37,067 nt of DNA from Pedobacter sp. UBA5917 (GCF_002432345.1 NZ_DJDT01000277.1:1-37067), one strand, 5' to 3'. Positions 14,600-22,771 are shown, counted from the first letter of the stretch. The notes: generated from the sequence alone by a model not told the origin. Numbers and translations are program-made.

Positions 14600-16081
14600 A
14601 TGTCTGTATATAAAAAGTTTCTGGGGCAAACCATGGTTTACGGTATCAGTACCGTTTTTTCCCGATTGTTCAATTTTATCCTCACACCAATTTATACGGG
14701 GGTTTATAAAAAAGGTGTTTATGGCATTTTTACAAATATGTATGCCAATGCATCACTCATCAATGCTATTTTGGCCTTTGGAATGGAAAGTACCTATTTT
14801 AGGTATTTAAATAAATTTGAAGATAAAAAGCAACAGGTTTATAACAACTCATTTCTTTGTATTGCTTTTATTTCACTACTTTTTCTAATTACCGGATTGG
14901 TTTTTTCTACTCCAATTGCTGCTTATTTAGCTACCAAAGCATCCGAAATCCCGGATTATAAACAATATGTAAGTTTTTTCCTGTGGATTTTATTCGTTGA
15001 TGCCATCTGCGTAATTCCTTTCGCTAAATTAAGGGCTGATGGAAGGCCGTTTAAATATAGCGTGGCCAAATTTCTGAATATCGGCTGTTTTGTTGGCTTC
15101 AACCTGATTTTTATTTTCCTGATTCCTGCCATTATAAAACATGGTTGGCTTGGGGCTGCTTGGTTCGAATCGTGGTATAAACATCAATGGATAGGTTATG
15201 TTTTTGTAGCCAATCTGATCGCCTCTATAGTTACCTTACTCTATTTGCTGCCCGAGTTTATGAAACTGCAGTTACATTTCGACAAAAAACTTTTTGGCGA
15301 TATGTTCTCTTACAGCTGGCCAATTTTAGTAGCAAACCTTTCCTTTATTGTAAACGAGAATCTGGATAAAATTGTACTTCAAAAGTTATTACCTCCCGAA
15401 ATTGCCGACGGAGAAGTTGGGATTTATGGTGCCGTATGTAAAATTGCCATTTTCTTAAGCATTTTTATTACCGCGTTTAGGTTAGGTGCCGAACCTTTTT
15501 TCTTTAGTCATGCCAAAGAAAAAAATGCAAGGAGCACTTATGCTACAATTTTAAAATATTTTGTAATTGCCCTGTCGGTTCTTTTTATTGCCATTATTGC
15601 CAATATAGAACTACTCAAGTATTTTATCCGTAAACAAGAATATTGGGTTGGCTTGCCGGCTGTTCCTTATCTGTTGCTGGGTTATGTATGTTTGGGTATT
15701 TACATGAACCTATCTATCTGGTACCGTTTATCTGATCAAACACGTTTCGGACTCTATATTTCGGTTGCAGGGGCCATCATTACCATTGTATTAAATGTGG
15801 TTTTAATTCCAAAATTTAGCTACATGGGATCCGCTTGGGTAAGTATGTTGGCCTATTTTGTAATGATGGTTTTATCGTATGTGCTAGGACAGAAATATTA
15901 CCCTATTCCCTATAACCTCAAAAAGATTTTGGCCTATTTAATTATATCAACCATTATCGTATTCTCTTCATTTTTCATTTTTAACCGTAACATTTATATC
16001 GGGAATGCCATGTTGATTGCTTTTGTGGCCGGTGTTGCTTACTTTGAAAAGAATGATTTAATGAAAATGTTAAAGAAATAA
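14600..16081 (+). CDS. Polysaccharide biosynthesis protein / lipid-linked oligosaccharide flippase (Wzx/MATE-like)
   Basis: This is a polytopic inner-membrane protein of 493 residues with about 12-14 hydrophobic helices spread evenly from residue 10 to the C-terminus. Members of the oligosaccharide/polysaccharide flippase superfamily move undecaprenyl-linked sugars or other lipid-linked intermediates across the inner membrane. The N-terminal YGISTVFSRLFNFILTPIYTG is characteristic, with the early positively charged helix ends. The substrate cannot be predicted and no glycosyltransferases are nearby. It is instead the first gene of a flippase-dut-TPR-DUF4292-EnvC block that I recall as recurring in Bacteroidota, so it may serve a general envelope role rather than a capsule locus. 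Confidence 0.88.
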   Translation: MSVYKKFLGQTMVYGISTVFSRLFNFILTPIYTGVYKKGVYGIFTNMYANASLINAILAFGMESTYFRYLNKFEDKKQQVYNNSFLCIAFISLLFLITGLVFSTPIAAYLATKASEIPDYKQYVSFFLWILFVDAICVIPFAKLRADGRPFKYSVAKFLNIGCFVGFNLIFIFLIPAIIKHGWLGAAWFESWYKHQWIGYVFVANLIASIVTLLYLLPEFMKLQLHFDKKLFGDMFSYSWPILVANLSFIVNENLDKIVLQKLLPPEIADGEVGIYGAVCKIAIFLSIFITAFRLGAEPFFFSHAKEKNARSTYATILKYFVIALSVLFIAIIANIELLKYFIRKQEYWVGLPAVPYLLLGYVCLGIYMNLSIWYRLSDQTRFGLYISVAGAIITIVLNVVLIPKFSYMGSAWVSMLAYFVMMVLSYVLGQKYYPIPYNLKKILAYLIISTIIVFSSFFIFNRNIYIGNAMLIAFVAGVAYFEKNDLMKMLKK

Positions 16082-16088
16082 GTTATGA

Positions 16089-16151
16089 TCTCCAATCTTA
16101 TGTCTCATATCTTGCCTCTCAAATCTCATATCTAAAATCTTGTGTCTCTAG
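16089..16151. repeat. Nine-unit heptamer-phased array before dut
   Basis: TCT occurs at 16089, 16096, 16103, 16110, 16117, 16124, 16131, 16138 and 16145: nine consecutive exact 7-bp steps, each followed by a variable tetramer (CATA twice, also CCAA, TGCC, AAAA). It fills nearly the whole 76-bp spacer between the flippase stop and the dut start. Confidence 0.9.
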
Positions 16152-16157
16152 TAAAAA

Positions 16158-16589
16158 ATGGAAATAAAAATCATCAATAAATCCGAACATGCACTTCCAC
16201 AATACGAAACTGCACATGCAGCCGGAATGGATCTTAGGGCGGCTATAACCGAAGAAATTATTTTAAAACCTTTGCAACGCTTATTGGTGCCAACGGGTTT
16301 GTTTATCGAACTGCCCGTAGGCTTTGAAGCACAGATCAGGCCCCGCAGCGGACTGGCTTATAAACATGGCATCAGTATTGTAAATTCGCCAGGCACAATT
16401 GATGCCGATTACCGTGGCGAAATAAAAGTTTTATTGGTAAATTTATCAGATACAGATTTTAAGATCGTTAATGGCGATAGGATTGCACAAATGGTGGTGG
16501 CCAAACACGAAACCGTAAGCTGGAAAGCTGTTGAAGAACTTGGCGAAACGGCACGTGGCGAAGGCGGTTACGGACATACGGGAAAATAA
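16158..16589 (+). CDS. dut: Deoxyuridine 5'-triphosphate nucleotidohydrolase (dUTPase)
   Basis: The enzyme cleaves dUTP to dUMP and pyrophosphate, keeping uracil out of DNA and feeding dTMP synthesis. All five motifs of the trimeric family are visible in 143 residues: I AGMDLRA (22-28), II RPRSGLA (61-67), III GTIDADYRGE (79-88) with the catalytic aspartate, IV GDRIAQ (106-111) and V RGEGGYGHTG (133-142). Motif V has Tyr and His where many proteins have FGS; I recall this form from Bacteroidota. The start codon lies 7 bp after the heptamer array, with no recognisable promoter in the spacer, so it is probably transcribed with the flippase gene. Confidence 0.96.
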   Translation: MEIKIINKSEHALPQYETAHAAGMDLRAAITEEIILKPLQRLLVPTGLFIELPVGFEAQIRPRSGLAYKHGISIVNSPGTIDADYRGEIKVLLVNLSDTDFKIVNGDRIAQMVVAKHETVSWKAVEELGETARGEGGYGHTGK

Positions 16590-16590
16590 G

Positions 16591-16632
16591 TTTGGAGTTC
16601 GCAATTTTCAGTTTGGAGTTAACTTTTTGATG
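16591..16632. repeat. Six-unit heptamer-phased array between dut and the TPR gene
   Basis: TT-initial units start at 16591, 16598, 16605, 16612, 16619 and 16626, with TTTGGAG exactly repeated at 16591 and 16612 (21 bp apart). The array fills the 53-bp spacer almost completely. Confidence 0.7.
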
Positions 16633-16642
16633 TATAAATGGT

Positions 16643-18340
16643 ATGAAATACAAAGTACATTTTCTTATCGGAGCTGCTTTAGTTAGCTTCCAGTCCTTTG
16701 GTCAAGGGGTAGTTGCGCCAGCTACCAACCGCGATAGCAACGTGGTAAAACAATTGTTTTTTGCCGGTTTGCGCGAGAAAATGTCTGAAAACTATGTTGT
16801 GGCCTCTACTAATTTTAATAAAATTGTAGGTTTAGACCCAAATAACCATGCGGCCTATTTCGAGCTGGCCAATGCCAACCTCCGTTTAGATAAACTTACC
16901 GAAGCTGAGCAGAATATAAAGCAGGCCATTAAATTAAATAACGATAATTTATGGTACTGGCGTTTACTTGGCGAAGTGTATAAGCGCAACAACAATATGC
17001 CCGAGCTGATCGGGGTATTTAATCAGTTGATCAGGCTTGATCCCGAAAACGATGGTTATTATTTTGATAAAGCCAACGCACAGTTTTTGGCCAACCAGCT
17101 CGATGCCGCTAAAAAAACCTATGATGAAATTGAGGCTAAATTTGGCGAATCGAGAGATCTGATCAATGCCAAAAAGCGCTTAACATCGAACGGCAGTGCT
17201 TCAGACAGTGATATTGTTAAACTATTGGAGGGCAACCAGGCCGATGTAAAAAATTACCTCTACGCAGCCGGTTTGCTTTTGCAAAAAGGGAACGACCCCG
17301 AAGCACTAAAAGTGCTGGTTAAAGCGCAACAGCTTGAACCCAATAACTTTGAAGTAAATCTTGCACTCGCCGATATTTACCGCAAACAAAAAAATGATGT
17401 AGCAGCTTTTGCCTCGTTAAAGTTAGCATTTGAGAGCGGCGAAATGCCCCTGACCGAAAAAGTTAAAATCATAGCGGCATTATTTCCGAAGCTGAACCAA
17501 CCCATTGTAGCTAAAAATGTAACTGAACTGAGTAAGTTGGTTGCCGAAAAAAATCCTACAGATGCTAAAGCTTTGGCGCTTTATGGCGATGTACTTTATC
17601 AGCAGAATAACCTCAAAGAAGCACTGGTACAATATCAGGCTGCTTTAAAACTTAACGAGCAGGTTTATGCCGTTTGGGAGCAGGTAATCAATATCCAGAC
17701 TTTGCTGGGCCATTACGAAGATGCCGTAAAAGTTGGTGATGAAGCGCTTACCATTTATCCAAACCAGGCCAGTTTATACTACTATATGGCATATGCGTTA
17801 TATAAAACGGGTAAATATGAGGCTGCACAAAGTAATTTAAGAACATCATTGCAGTTAGATGTAGATAATAAGAGTTTACAGGCGCAGATTTACGCCTTGC
17901 AGGGCGATATCTACATCAACCAGAATAATTTTTCGGCAGCTAAAACCGCATTTGAAAAAGCCATTTCGTTAGAACCGGATAATTATCTCATCATGAATAA
18001 TTATGCCTATTATTTGGCGTTAAAAAATGATGATCTGGCAAAAGCGGCAAAATATGCCGAAACTGCAGCCAATGGTATGCCCAATAATCCTTCAGTTATC
18101 GATACTTATGCTTTTATCCTGTTCAAACAACAAAAGTATGATCTGGCAAAAACATGGATAGAAAAGGCATTGCAAAACAATAGTAATAAAAATGGTGTTT
18201 ACCTGGAGCGGTATGGAGATATACTTTTTATGAAAGGCGAAAAAGATGAGGCGGTAATCCAGTGGCAAAAAGCAAAAGAGGCCGGAAACGGATCGGAAGT
18301 ATTAATAAAAAAGATAAATGAAAAGAAATATTTTAAATAG
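16643..18340 (+). CDS. Exported TPR-repeat protein
   Basis: This 565-residue protein has a signal peptide (about 1-21, MKYKVHFLIGAALVSFQSFG) followed by a long array of tetratricopeptide repeats. Clear units include AAYFELANANLRLDKLTEAE near residue 72, DAKALALYGDVLYQQNN near 312, and ASLYYYMAYALYKTGKYEAA near 380. Others lie near 420-520. TPR arrays are protein-interaction scaffolds, and no catalytic domain is visible. Its end overlaps the start of the DUF4292 lipoprotein gene by 23 bp in a different frame, suggesting translational coupling. Both probably act in the periplasm or at the outer membrane. The exact role is unknown. Confidence 0.87.
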   Translation: MKYKVHFLIGAALVSFQSFGQGVVAPATNRDSNVVKQLFFAGLREKMSENYVVASTNFNKIVGLDPNNHAAYFELANANLRLDKLTEAEQNIKQAIKLNNDNLWYWRLLGEVYKRNNNMPELIGVFNQLIRLDPENDGYYFDKANAQFLANQLDAAKKTYDEIEAKFGESRDLINAKKRLTSNGSASDSDIVKLLEGNQADVKNYLYAAGLLLQKGNDPEALKVLVKAQQLEPNNFEVNLALADIYRKQKNDVAAFASLKLAFESGEMPLTEKVKIIAALFPKLNQPIVAKNVTELSKLVAEKNPTDAKALALYGDVLYQQNNLKEALVQYQAALKLNEQVYAVWEQVINIQTLLGHYEDAVKVGDEALTIYPNQASLYYYMAYALYKTGKYEAAQSNLRTSLQLDVDNKSLQAQIYALQGDIYINQNNFSAAKTAFEKAISLEPDNYLIMNNYAYYLALKNDDLAKAAKYAETAANGMPNNPSVIDTYAFILFKQQKYDLAKTWIEKALQNNSNKNGVYLERYGDILFMKGEKDEAVIQWQKAKEAGNGSEVLIKKINEKKYFK

Positions 18341-19109
18341 CCTGTTCCTTGTTGGAGCGGTGGTTTTTGTTTCGGCGTGTAAGCCTAAAAAGGAAATTGT
18401 TGTGGCACCGCCTACCAAAACGGAAACCAAAACCGATAACTCTAAAGCAGAAACCCTTACGCTGTTAAACAGCAAACAGCTTAAATTTAATACCCTTTCT
18501 TTAAAAGCCAAGGCAAGCCTCGATATTGGTGGTGATGCGAATGATGTAACCATGAATTTCAAAATGAAAGACAAGGAAACCATCTGGGTAAGTGTTACCG
18601 CTTTGGGCGGGCTTGCAGAAGTAGCCAGGGCATTGATTACGCCTGATAGCATCAAAATCATGAACCGTTTGAAAAGCGAATACCTTAAAAAACCTTTCAG
18701 TTACGTATACAATTTCACCAATAAACAGGTAAATTTTAATACGCTGCAGGCCATTTTAACCGGTAATGCCATGGGCGAATTCTTAACCCAGCAATCCGAT
18801 CTTAAACAAGAGAATGGTGCTTGGGTAGTATCGGGCAGTAAAGCCGAACTCGATTATAAATTGCTTTTCAATACCTTGTTTAAGGTTGCCGAAACCAATT
18901 TAAACGATGCCAAAAATGGTCAGGCTTTAAAAGTAACCTATTCCGACTATCAAAAACTTAACGAATCTTTGTTCCCGAGTGCTTTACAGATCAAAACCTT
19001 ATCTAAGGCGAAAAAAATAAACATCGATCTTCAGTTTGTTAAAATTGATGGCAATGTTCCTGTCGATTTTCCGTTTAATGTACCAAAGAGATTTACGGTT
19101 GTAAAATAG
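18318..19109 (+). CDS. DUF4292-family lipoprotein
   Basis: This predicted lipoprotein has 263 residues: lipobox VSAC with the lipidated cysteine C21, then a Lys/Thr-rich linker, then a DUF4292 domain (about 45-260) that resembles the LolA/LolB fold. Family members are found almost only in Bacteroidota and their function is not established; a role in lipoprotein or lipid handling is inference from the fold. The start is inside the end of the TPR gene (23-bp overlap), and no other start gives the signal sequence. The 187-bp gap after it carries a hairpin and the EnvC-like gene's own -7 box, so the transcription unit may end here. Confidence 0.86.
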   Translation: MKRNILNSLFLVGAVVFVSACKPKKEIVVAPPTKTETKTDNSKAETLTLLNSKQLKFNTLSLKAKASLDIGGDANDVTMNFKMKDKETIWVSVTALGGLAEVARALITPDSIKIMNRLKSEYLKKPFSYVYNFTNKQVNFNTLQAILTGNAMGEFLTQQSDLKQENGAWVVSGSKAELDYKLLFNTLFKVAETNLNDAKNGQALKVTYSDYQKLNESLFPSALQIKTLSKAKKINIDLQFVKIDGNVPVDFPFNVPKRFTVVK

Positions 19110-19144
19110 ATTATACTTTACAATTATTGATTTAAATAAGAGGT

Positions 19145-19186
19145 TTGCCAGAGGTAACCGTTGCGTATGCATGGTGGCTCTGGCAA
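19145..19186 (+). terminator. Hairpin after DUF4292 gene
   Basis: TTGCCAGAG (19145-19153) pairs with CTCTGGCAA (19178-19186), a 9-bp stem with a 24-nt loop, followed by TCTTTGC. The T-run is poor, so it is a weak terminator candidate. Confidence 0.4.
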
Positions 19187-19283
19187 TCTTTGCATTATAT
19201 GAAGATTGGGTGAAGACGGTTCTGTAATAAGTAATTATGACTTTAGTATCTCGATTTTAATATTTTTTACTATAAAATTTTTA

Positions 19284-19291
19284 TACTTTTG
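19284..19291 (+). promoter_or_regulatory. -7 promoter box of the EnvC-like gene
   Basis: TACTTTTG matches TAnnTTTG perfectly and ends 5 nt before the ATG at 19297. A start site at the usual distance would fall on the start codon (leaderless). No clear -33 TTG is seen. Confidence 0.5.
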
Positions 19292-19296
19292 GCTTA

Positions 19297-20592
19297 ATGA
19301 AGCTACACAAACTCCTATTTATCCTTTTTTTAAGCGTGTTAACCCTTTCGGCGGTTGCACAAACTGAAAGTCAGCTCAGAAGGAAAAAAGAAGCTATACA
19401 GCGTGAAATCGAACAGCTTCAGAAAAATTTGAACAAAACTGCCAGCGGTAAAAAACTTACCCTACAGCAGATTAATACCATAAATGCCCAGATTAGGTTA
19501 CGCCAGGATAAAATCGGCACAATCAACTCTGAAATAAAAAATCTGGATAACCAAATCTCTCAGAACACCAATACCGTACATACATTGCAGGGCCAGTTGG
19601 GCGATCTTAAAAAGGAGTATGCAGGGATGATCCGTTTTGCACAGCGGAACAGGAACTCTTACGATAAGATGATGTTTATTTTCGCTTCAAAAGATTTTAA
19701 CCAGGCATATAAAAGGATAAAATATTTACAGCAGTTTAGCCAGTATAGAAAAAAACAGGCGGGTTATATCGAAAATACCCAAAATGATCTTAATGGAAAG
19801 ATCAAGGTTCTGGATAAAACACTCCGTGAAAAAAGCGATCTGTTAAAAGAACAGGAAAGGGAACGCGAGCGTTTGGGTAAAGATAAAAACGAGCAATCTG
19901 TTGTATTAAATAAATTAAGTAAGGACGAAAAGCAGTTTAAACAGGATATCGTTGCCCGTAAAAAACAACAGGCACAGATAGACAGGGCCATTAGTGCCGC
20001 TATCCAGAGGGCAATTGAAGAAGCCAGACGAAAAGCTGCAGAAGAGGCCAGGAGAAAAGCTGCCGAAGAGGCACGCCTTGCTGCGGCAAAAGCCAAAGCA
20101 GAAAACAGGCCTGCGCCTACAGCACCAACAGCACCTGCTGCTAAAGCAAAATCGACAGCAGAACTGCTTACGGCAACGCCTGAGGCTGCTAAACTATCTG
20201 CAGGTTTTGAAAACAACAGGGGTAGGTTACCTTGGCCGGTTGCTACAGGAACCATCACCGAACGCTTTGGTATGCATAAGGTAGACCAGGCAACCTACAC
20301 CAACGATGGAGTAGATATTACCACAAGTGATGGCGCTACCGTTAGGGCAGTGTTCTCAGGTAAGGTTGCAGCAGTACAGGTATTTATGGGTAGAACAGTG
20401 GTACTGATCAACCATGGTGAATACTTTACTGTTTACCAGAATTTAAGATCGGTAAGTGTAAGCGTTGGTAATGATGTAGATACCAAGCAGGCAATAGGTG
20501 TGGTAGCCAACACAGGGGATGATGCCATCCTCAAATTCCAGATCAGGAGGGGCCAGGCGGCTTTAAATCCTGAAGCCTGGATTAGTAAATAG
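19297..20592 (+). CDS. EnvC-like murein hydrolase activator (degenerate LytM/M23 domain)
   Basis: This secreted protein has 431 residues: signal peptide (1-21), a long coiled coil (about 25-245), an Ala/Lys/Glu-rich segment with tandem EEARRKAA repeats (241-258), a Pro/Ala linker, and a C-terminal LytM/peptidase M23 fold (about 310-430). In active LytM enzymes zinc is held by HxxxD and HxH. Here the first His is N336 (NDGVD, only D340 kept), the YAHL His corresponds to N382 (VYQNL), and the LHF His to K413 (LKFQI). The domain should therefore be inactive, as in E. coli EnvC, which activates amidases during cell division instead of cutting peptidoglycan. The amidase partner is not in this window. 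Automatic annotation as a peptidase would be misleading. Confidence 0.88.
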   Translation: MKLHKLLFILFLSVLTLSAVAQTESQLRRKKEAIQREIEQLQKNLNKTASGKKLTLQQINTINAQIRLRQDKIGTINSEIKNLDNQISQNTNTVHTLQGQLGDLKKEYAGMIRFAQRNRNSYDKMMFIFASKDFNQAYKRIKYLQQFSQYRKKQAGYIENTQNDLNGKIKVLDKTLREKSDLLKEQERERERLGKDKNEQSVVLNKLSKDEKQFKQDIVARKKQQAQIDRAISAAIQRAIEEARRKAAEEARRKAAEEARLAAAKAKAENRPAPTAPTAPAAKAKSTAELLTATPEAAKLSAGFENNRGRLPWPVATGTITERFGMHKVDQATYTNDGVDITTSDGATVRAVFSGKVAAVQVFMGRTVVLINHGEYFTVYQNLRSVSVSVGNDVDTKQAIGVVANTGDDAILKFQIRRGQAALNPEAWISK

Positions 20593-20609
20593 AATTTTTT
20601 TAAATTGTT

Positions 20610-20617
20610 TATATTTG
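20610..20617 (+). promoter_or_regulatory. -7 promoter box of the first tatA gene
   Basis: TATATTTG fits TAnnTTTG and lies 17 bp before the ATG at 20635, in the 42-bp gap after the EnvC-like gene. No clear -33 element is seen. Confidence 0.4.
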
Positions 20618-20634
20618 TATAAATTATATTAGTG

Positions 20635-20997
20635 ATGTATCAAGGCACGTTATTAGAGTTTTTAAACATGGGTGGATCGGAGATCGTACTCATTTTAGTG
20701 GTCGTTCTATTGTTGTTCGGTGGTAAAAAACTGCCTGAGCTTGCAAGAGGGCTTGGAAAAGGGATCAGAGAGTTTAAAGACGCGTCGGAAGGGGTGAAGC
20801 GCGAGATCCATAGGAATATCAACGCAATGGATTTAGATAAGGAAGAAGCGGAAGAAACAGCGGTAAACAACCATAATCAACGTCACCACCCAACAGAAGA
20901 AAGTCCTGTTGACGAAAAAGTTTCGGCAAATACGCCCCACGCTGAAACGGGTACACCGGTTGATGAAAAAATTGTAGCAGACAATCAAAAAGTTTAA
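20635..20997 (+). CDS. tatA: Sec-independent translocase subunit TatA/TatB-like, long form
   Basis: This is a small inner-membrane protein of the Tat pathway for folded proteins, 120 residues. A single membrane helix (about 16-28, EIVLILVVVLLLFGG) is followed by the amphipathic helix KKLPELARGLGKGIREFKD. A long acidic tail contains an imperfect internal repeat, SPVDEKVSAN and TPVDEKIVAD. I start at ATG 20635; the GTG codon just before it is in frame but unnecessary. The tail is much longer than in the neighbour gene, so this copy might fill a TatB-like role, but that is inference. tatC is not in the window. It shares an operon with the second tatA, 12 bp downstream. Confidence 0.87.
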   Translation: MYQGTLLEFLNMGGSEIVLILVVVLLLFGGKKLPELARGLGKGIREFKDASEGVKREIHRNINAMDLDKEEAEETAVNNHNQRHHPTEESPVDEKVSANTPHAETGTPVDEKIVADNQKV

Positions 20998-21009
20998 ACA
21001 AAAAAAGTT

Positions 21010-21210
21010 ATGTTAAATACAACAATAGCAGCAATGCTTGGAACACCAGAAATTATCATTATCGCGGTAGTGGTTCTGTTATTATTTGGTGGTAAAAAAA
21101 TTCCTGAACTGATGAGAGGTTTAGGTAAAGGTGTTAAAGAATTTAAAGATGGTAAGGATGGTGTTGATGGCGATCAGGTAGATCCATCTAACCGTGATAA
21201 AACCGTTTAA
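21010..21210 (+). CDS. tatA: Sec-independent translocase subunit TatA, short form
   Basis: This paralogue has 66 residues: a membrane helix (EIIIIAVVVLLLFGG, about 14-28), the amphipathic helix KKIPELMRGLGKGVKEFKDGK, and a short polar tail. It looks like a standard pore-forming TatA. Both copies carry Glu at the polar position near the start of the membrane helix. It lies 12 bp after the long form and 18 bp before gatA, so the three genes are probably transcribed together. Confidence 0.9.
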   Translation: MLNTTIAAMLGTPEIIIIAVVVLLLFGGKKIPELMRGLGKGVKEFKDGKDGVDGDQVDPSNRDKTV

Positions 21211-21228
21211 TTGCAATAATTTTTAGTT

Positions 21229-22647
21229 TTGAAGAAATACAGCGCTCTAAAGGAGATTCAGGCACTCATTTCGCAAAAGCAATTAACTTTACCCGATTTA
21301 TTGGCTTATTATTTTAAGCAGATTAAAGATAAAGAACACCTCAATGCATTTAACGAGGTGTTTTTTTATTCGGCCGAGGTTCAGGCAAAAGCGATACAGC
21401 AAAAGATAGAAGAAGGCACTGCAGGCAAGCTTGCAGGGATGGTAATTGGTATTAAGGATAATATCTGTTATAAAGACCATGTTGTTACCGCATCTTCAAA
21501 AATGCTCGAAGGCTTTGTATCCCCATATTCATCAACTGTTGTTGAACGTTTGTTACAGGAAGATGCCATTATTATCGGCCGTTTAAACTGTGATGAGTTT
21601 GCTATGGGCGGCTCTAACGAAACTTCTTATTATGGGGCTGTTAAAAATGCAGCAGATCCCGAGCTTGTTCCCGGTGGTTCATCCGGAGGTTCGGCAGTTG
21701 CCGTTCAGGCCGATATGTGTTTAGCTGCACTGGGTACCGATACAGGTGGTTCGGTAAGGCAGCCGGCAGCTTTTTGCGGACAGATTGGTTTAAAGCCTAC
21801 CTATGGCCGTATTTCGAGGTATGGTGTAATCGCTTATGCCTCATCGTTTGATCAGGTTGGCCCAATTACTTCATCCGTAGAGGATGCAGCTTTACTTTTA
21901 CAGGTTTTAGCGGGGGCCGATGAGCACGATTCTACTGCTTCGCCTTTGGCTGTTCCCGATTACCCTGCCCATTTAAACGAACACAAAAAACAGAAAATAG
22001 CGGTTTTAAAGGAAACGATCGAGAGCGATGCCCTTGATCCTGAAATCAAATCGGCCATTTTAGCTTCAATCGAAAAACTAAAAGCAGACGGACATACCGT
22101 TGACTATGTTTCTTTTGATCTTTTAGATTACCTGGTTCCGGCTTATTATATTTTAACCACAGCCGAAGCCTCTTCTAACCTTTCGCGTTACGATGGTGTA
22201 CATTATGGCCACCGCAATACCGAAGCAAAATCGTTAAACGAATTATATAAATTATCACGCGCCGAAGGTTTTGGCGAAGAGGTAAAACGCCGTATCCTTT
22301 TAGGTACTTTTGTTTTAAGTGCCGGATATTACGATGCTTATTACCAAAAAGCGCAACAGGTTCGCCGCTTGATCAGGGAAAAAATGGATGCCTTATTCCA
22401 GGATTATGATCTCATCCTTTCTCCGGTAGCGCCAACAGCAGCTTTTAAAATCGGCGATAACGTACAGGATGCACTGGTGATGTACATGGCCGATATTTTT
22501 ACCGTGCTACCATCGTTGAGCGGAAATCCGGCTATTGCACTGCCTTTGGGCAATAACATTGCAGGTTTACCGTTAAGTATTCAATTTACAGCCAAACATT
22601 TTGGGGAAGATCAGCTTTTAGCTTTTTCTCAGGCATTTTTAAAATAG
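21229..22647 (+). CDS. gatA: Asp-tRNA(Asn)/Glu-tRNA(Gln) amidotransferase subunit A
   Basis: The GatA amidase generates ammonia from glutamine for the GatCAB complex, which converts Glu-tRNA(Gln) and/or Asp-tRNA(Asn). The protein has 472 residues. The Ser-cisSer-Lys triad is complete: K76 (VIGIKDNIC), S151 (PGGSSGGSAVAV) and S175 (DTGGSVRQPA). The start must be TTG 21229: an in-frame stop lies 9 bases upstream of it, and the next ATG (M71) would remove the conserved N-terminal helix with LPDLLAYYF and LNAFNEVF. gatB and gatC are not nearby. A terminator-like hairpin with a T7 tract lies inside the coding region at 21335-21367. The gene follows the two tatA genes by 18 bp. Confidence 0.95.
   Translation: MKKYSALKEIQALISQKQLTLPDLLAYYFKQIKDKEHLNAFNEVFFYSAEVQAKAIQQKIEEGTAGKLAGMVIGIKDNICYKDHVVTASSKMLEGFVSPYSSTVVERLLQEDAIIIGRLNCDEFAMGGSNETSYYGAVKNAADPELVPGGSSGGSAVAVQADMCLAALGTDTGGSVRQPAAFCGQIGLKPTYGRISRYGVIAYASSFDQVGPITSSVEDAALLLQVLAGADEHDSTASPLAVPDYPAHLNEHKKQKIAVLKETIESDALDPEIKSAILASIEKLKADGHTVDYVSFDLLDYLVPAYYILTTAEASSNLSRYDGVHYGHRNTEAKSLNELYKLSRAEGFGEEVKRRILLGTFVLSAGYYDAYYQKAQQVRRLIREKMDALFQDYDLILSPVAPTAAFKIGDNVQDALVMYMADIFTVLPSLSGNPAIALPLGNNIAGLPLSIQFTAKHFGEDQLLAFSQAFLK
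21335..21367 (+). terminator. Terminator-like hairpin inside gatA
   Basis: AACACCTC (21335-21342) and GAGGTGTT (21355-21362) form an 8-bp stem with a 12-nt loop, running into seven T (21361-21367). It lies 106 bp after the gatA TTG start and encodes the conserved LNAFNEVFF segment, so the structure may be accidental. Confidence 0.4.
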
Positions 22648-22731
22648 GCATTAGCTCGCTGAGCTGTGTGCAGTAGCCGTCAAAAAAAAACTGTAGCAAA
22701 ATTTTTACTGATTTTTGATCGGTAACGGAAA

Positions 22732-22771
22732 GTTACGGCTTAATTTTATTTCAGCACCTTAAAAATGGTGC
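22732..22771 (+). other. Two small hairpins in the mltD leader
   Basis: GTAAC-ggaaa-GTTAC (22732-22746) and GCACC-ttaaaaat-GGTGC (22754-22771) are 5-bp stems in the 169-bp gap between gatA and the lytic transglycosylase. No -7 box was recognised in this gap. Their function, if any, is unknown. Confidence 0.3.

Noticed and set aside
16089..16151. CRISPR-like periodicity
   Set aside because: A 7-bp period with drifting units, no 20-40-bp repeats, no unique spacers and no cas genes.
19764..20258. Minus-strand 164-residue Ala/Ser-rich frame
   Set aside because: It is the shadow of the biased Lys/Glu/Ala-rich coiled coil of the EnvC-like protein.
20632..20637. GTG start one codon before tatA ATG
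   Set aside because: The adjacent ATG is sufficient and more usual; the two cannot be told apart functionally.
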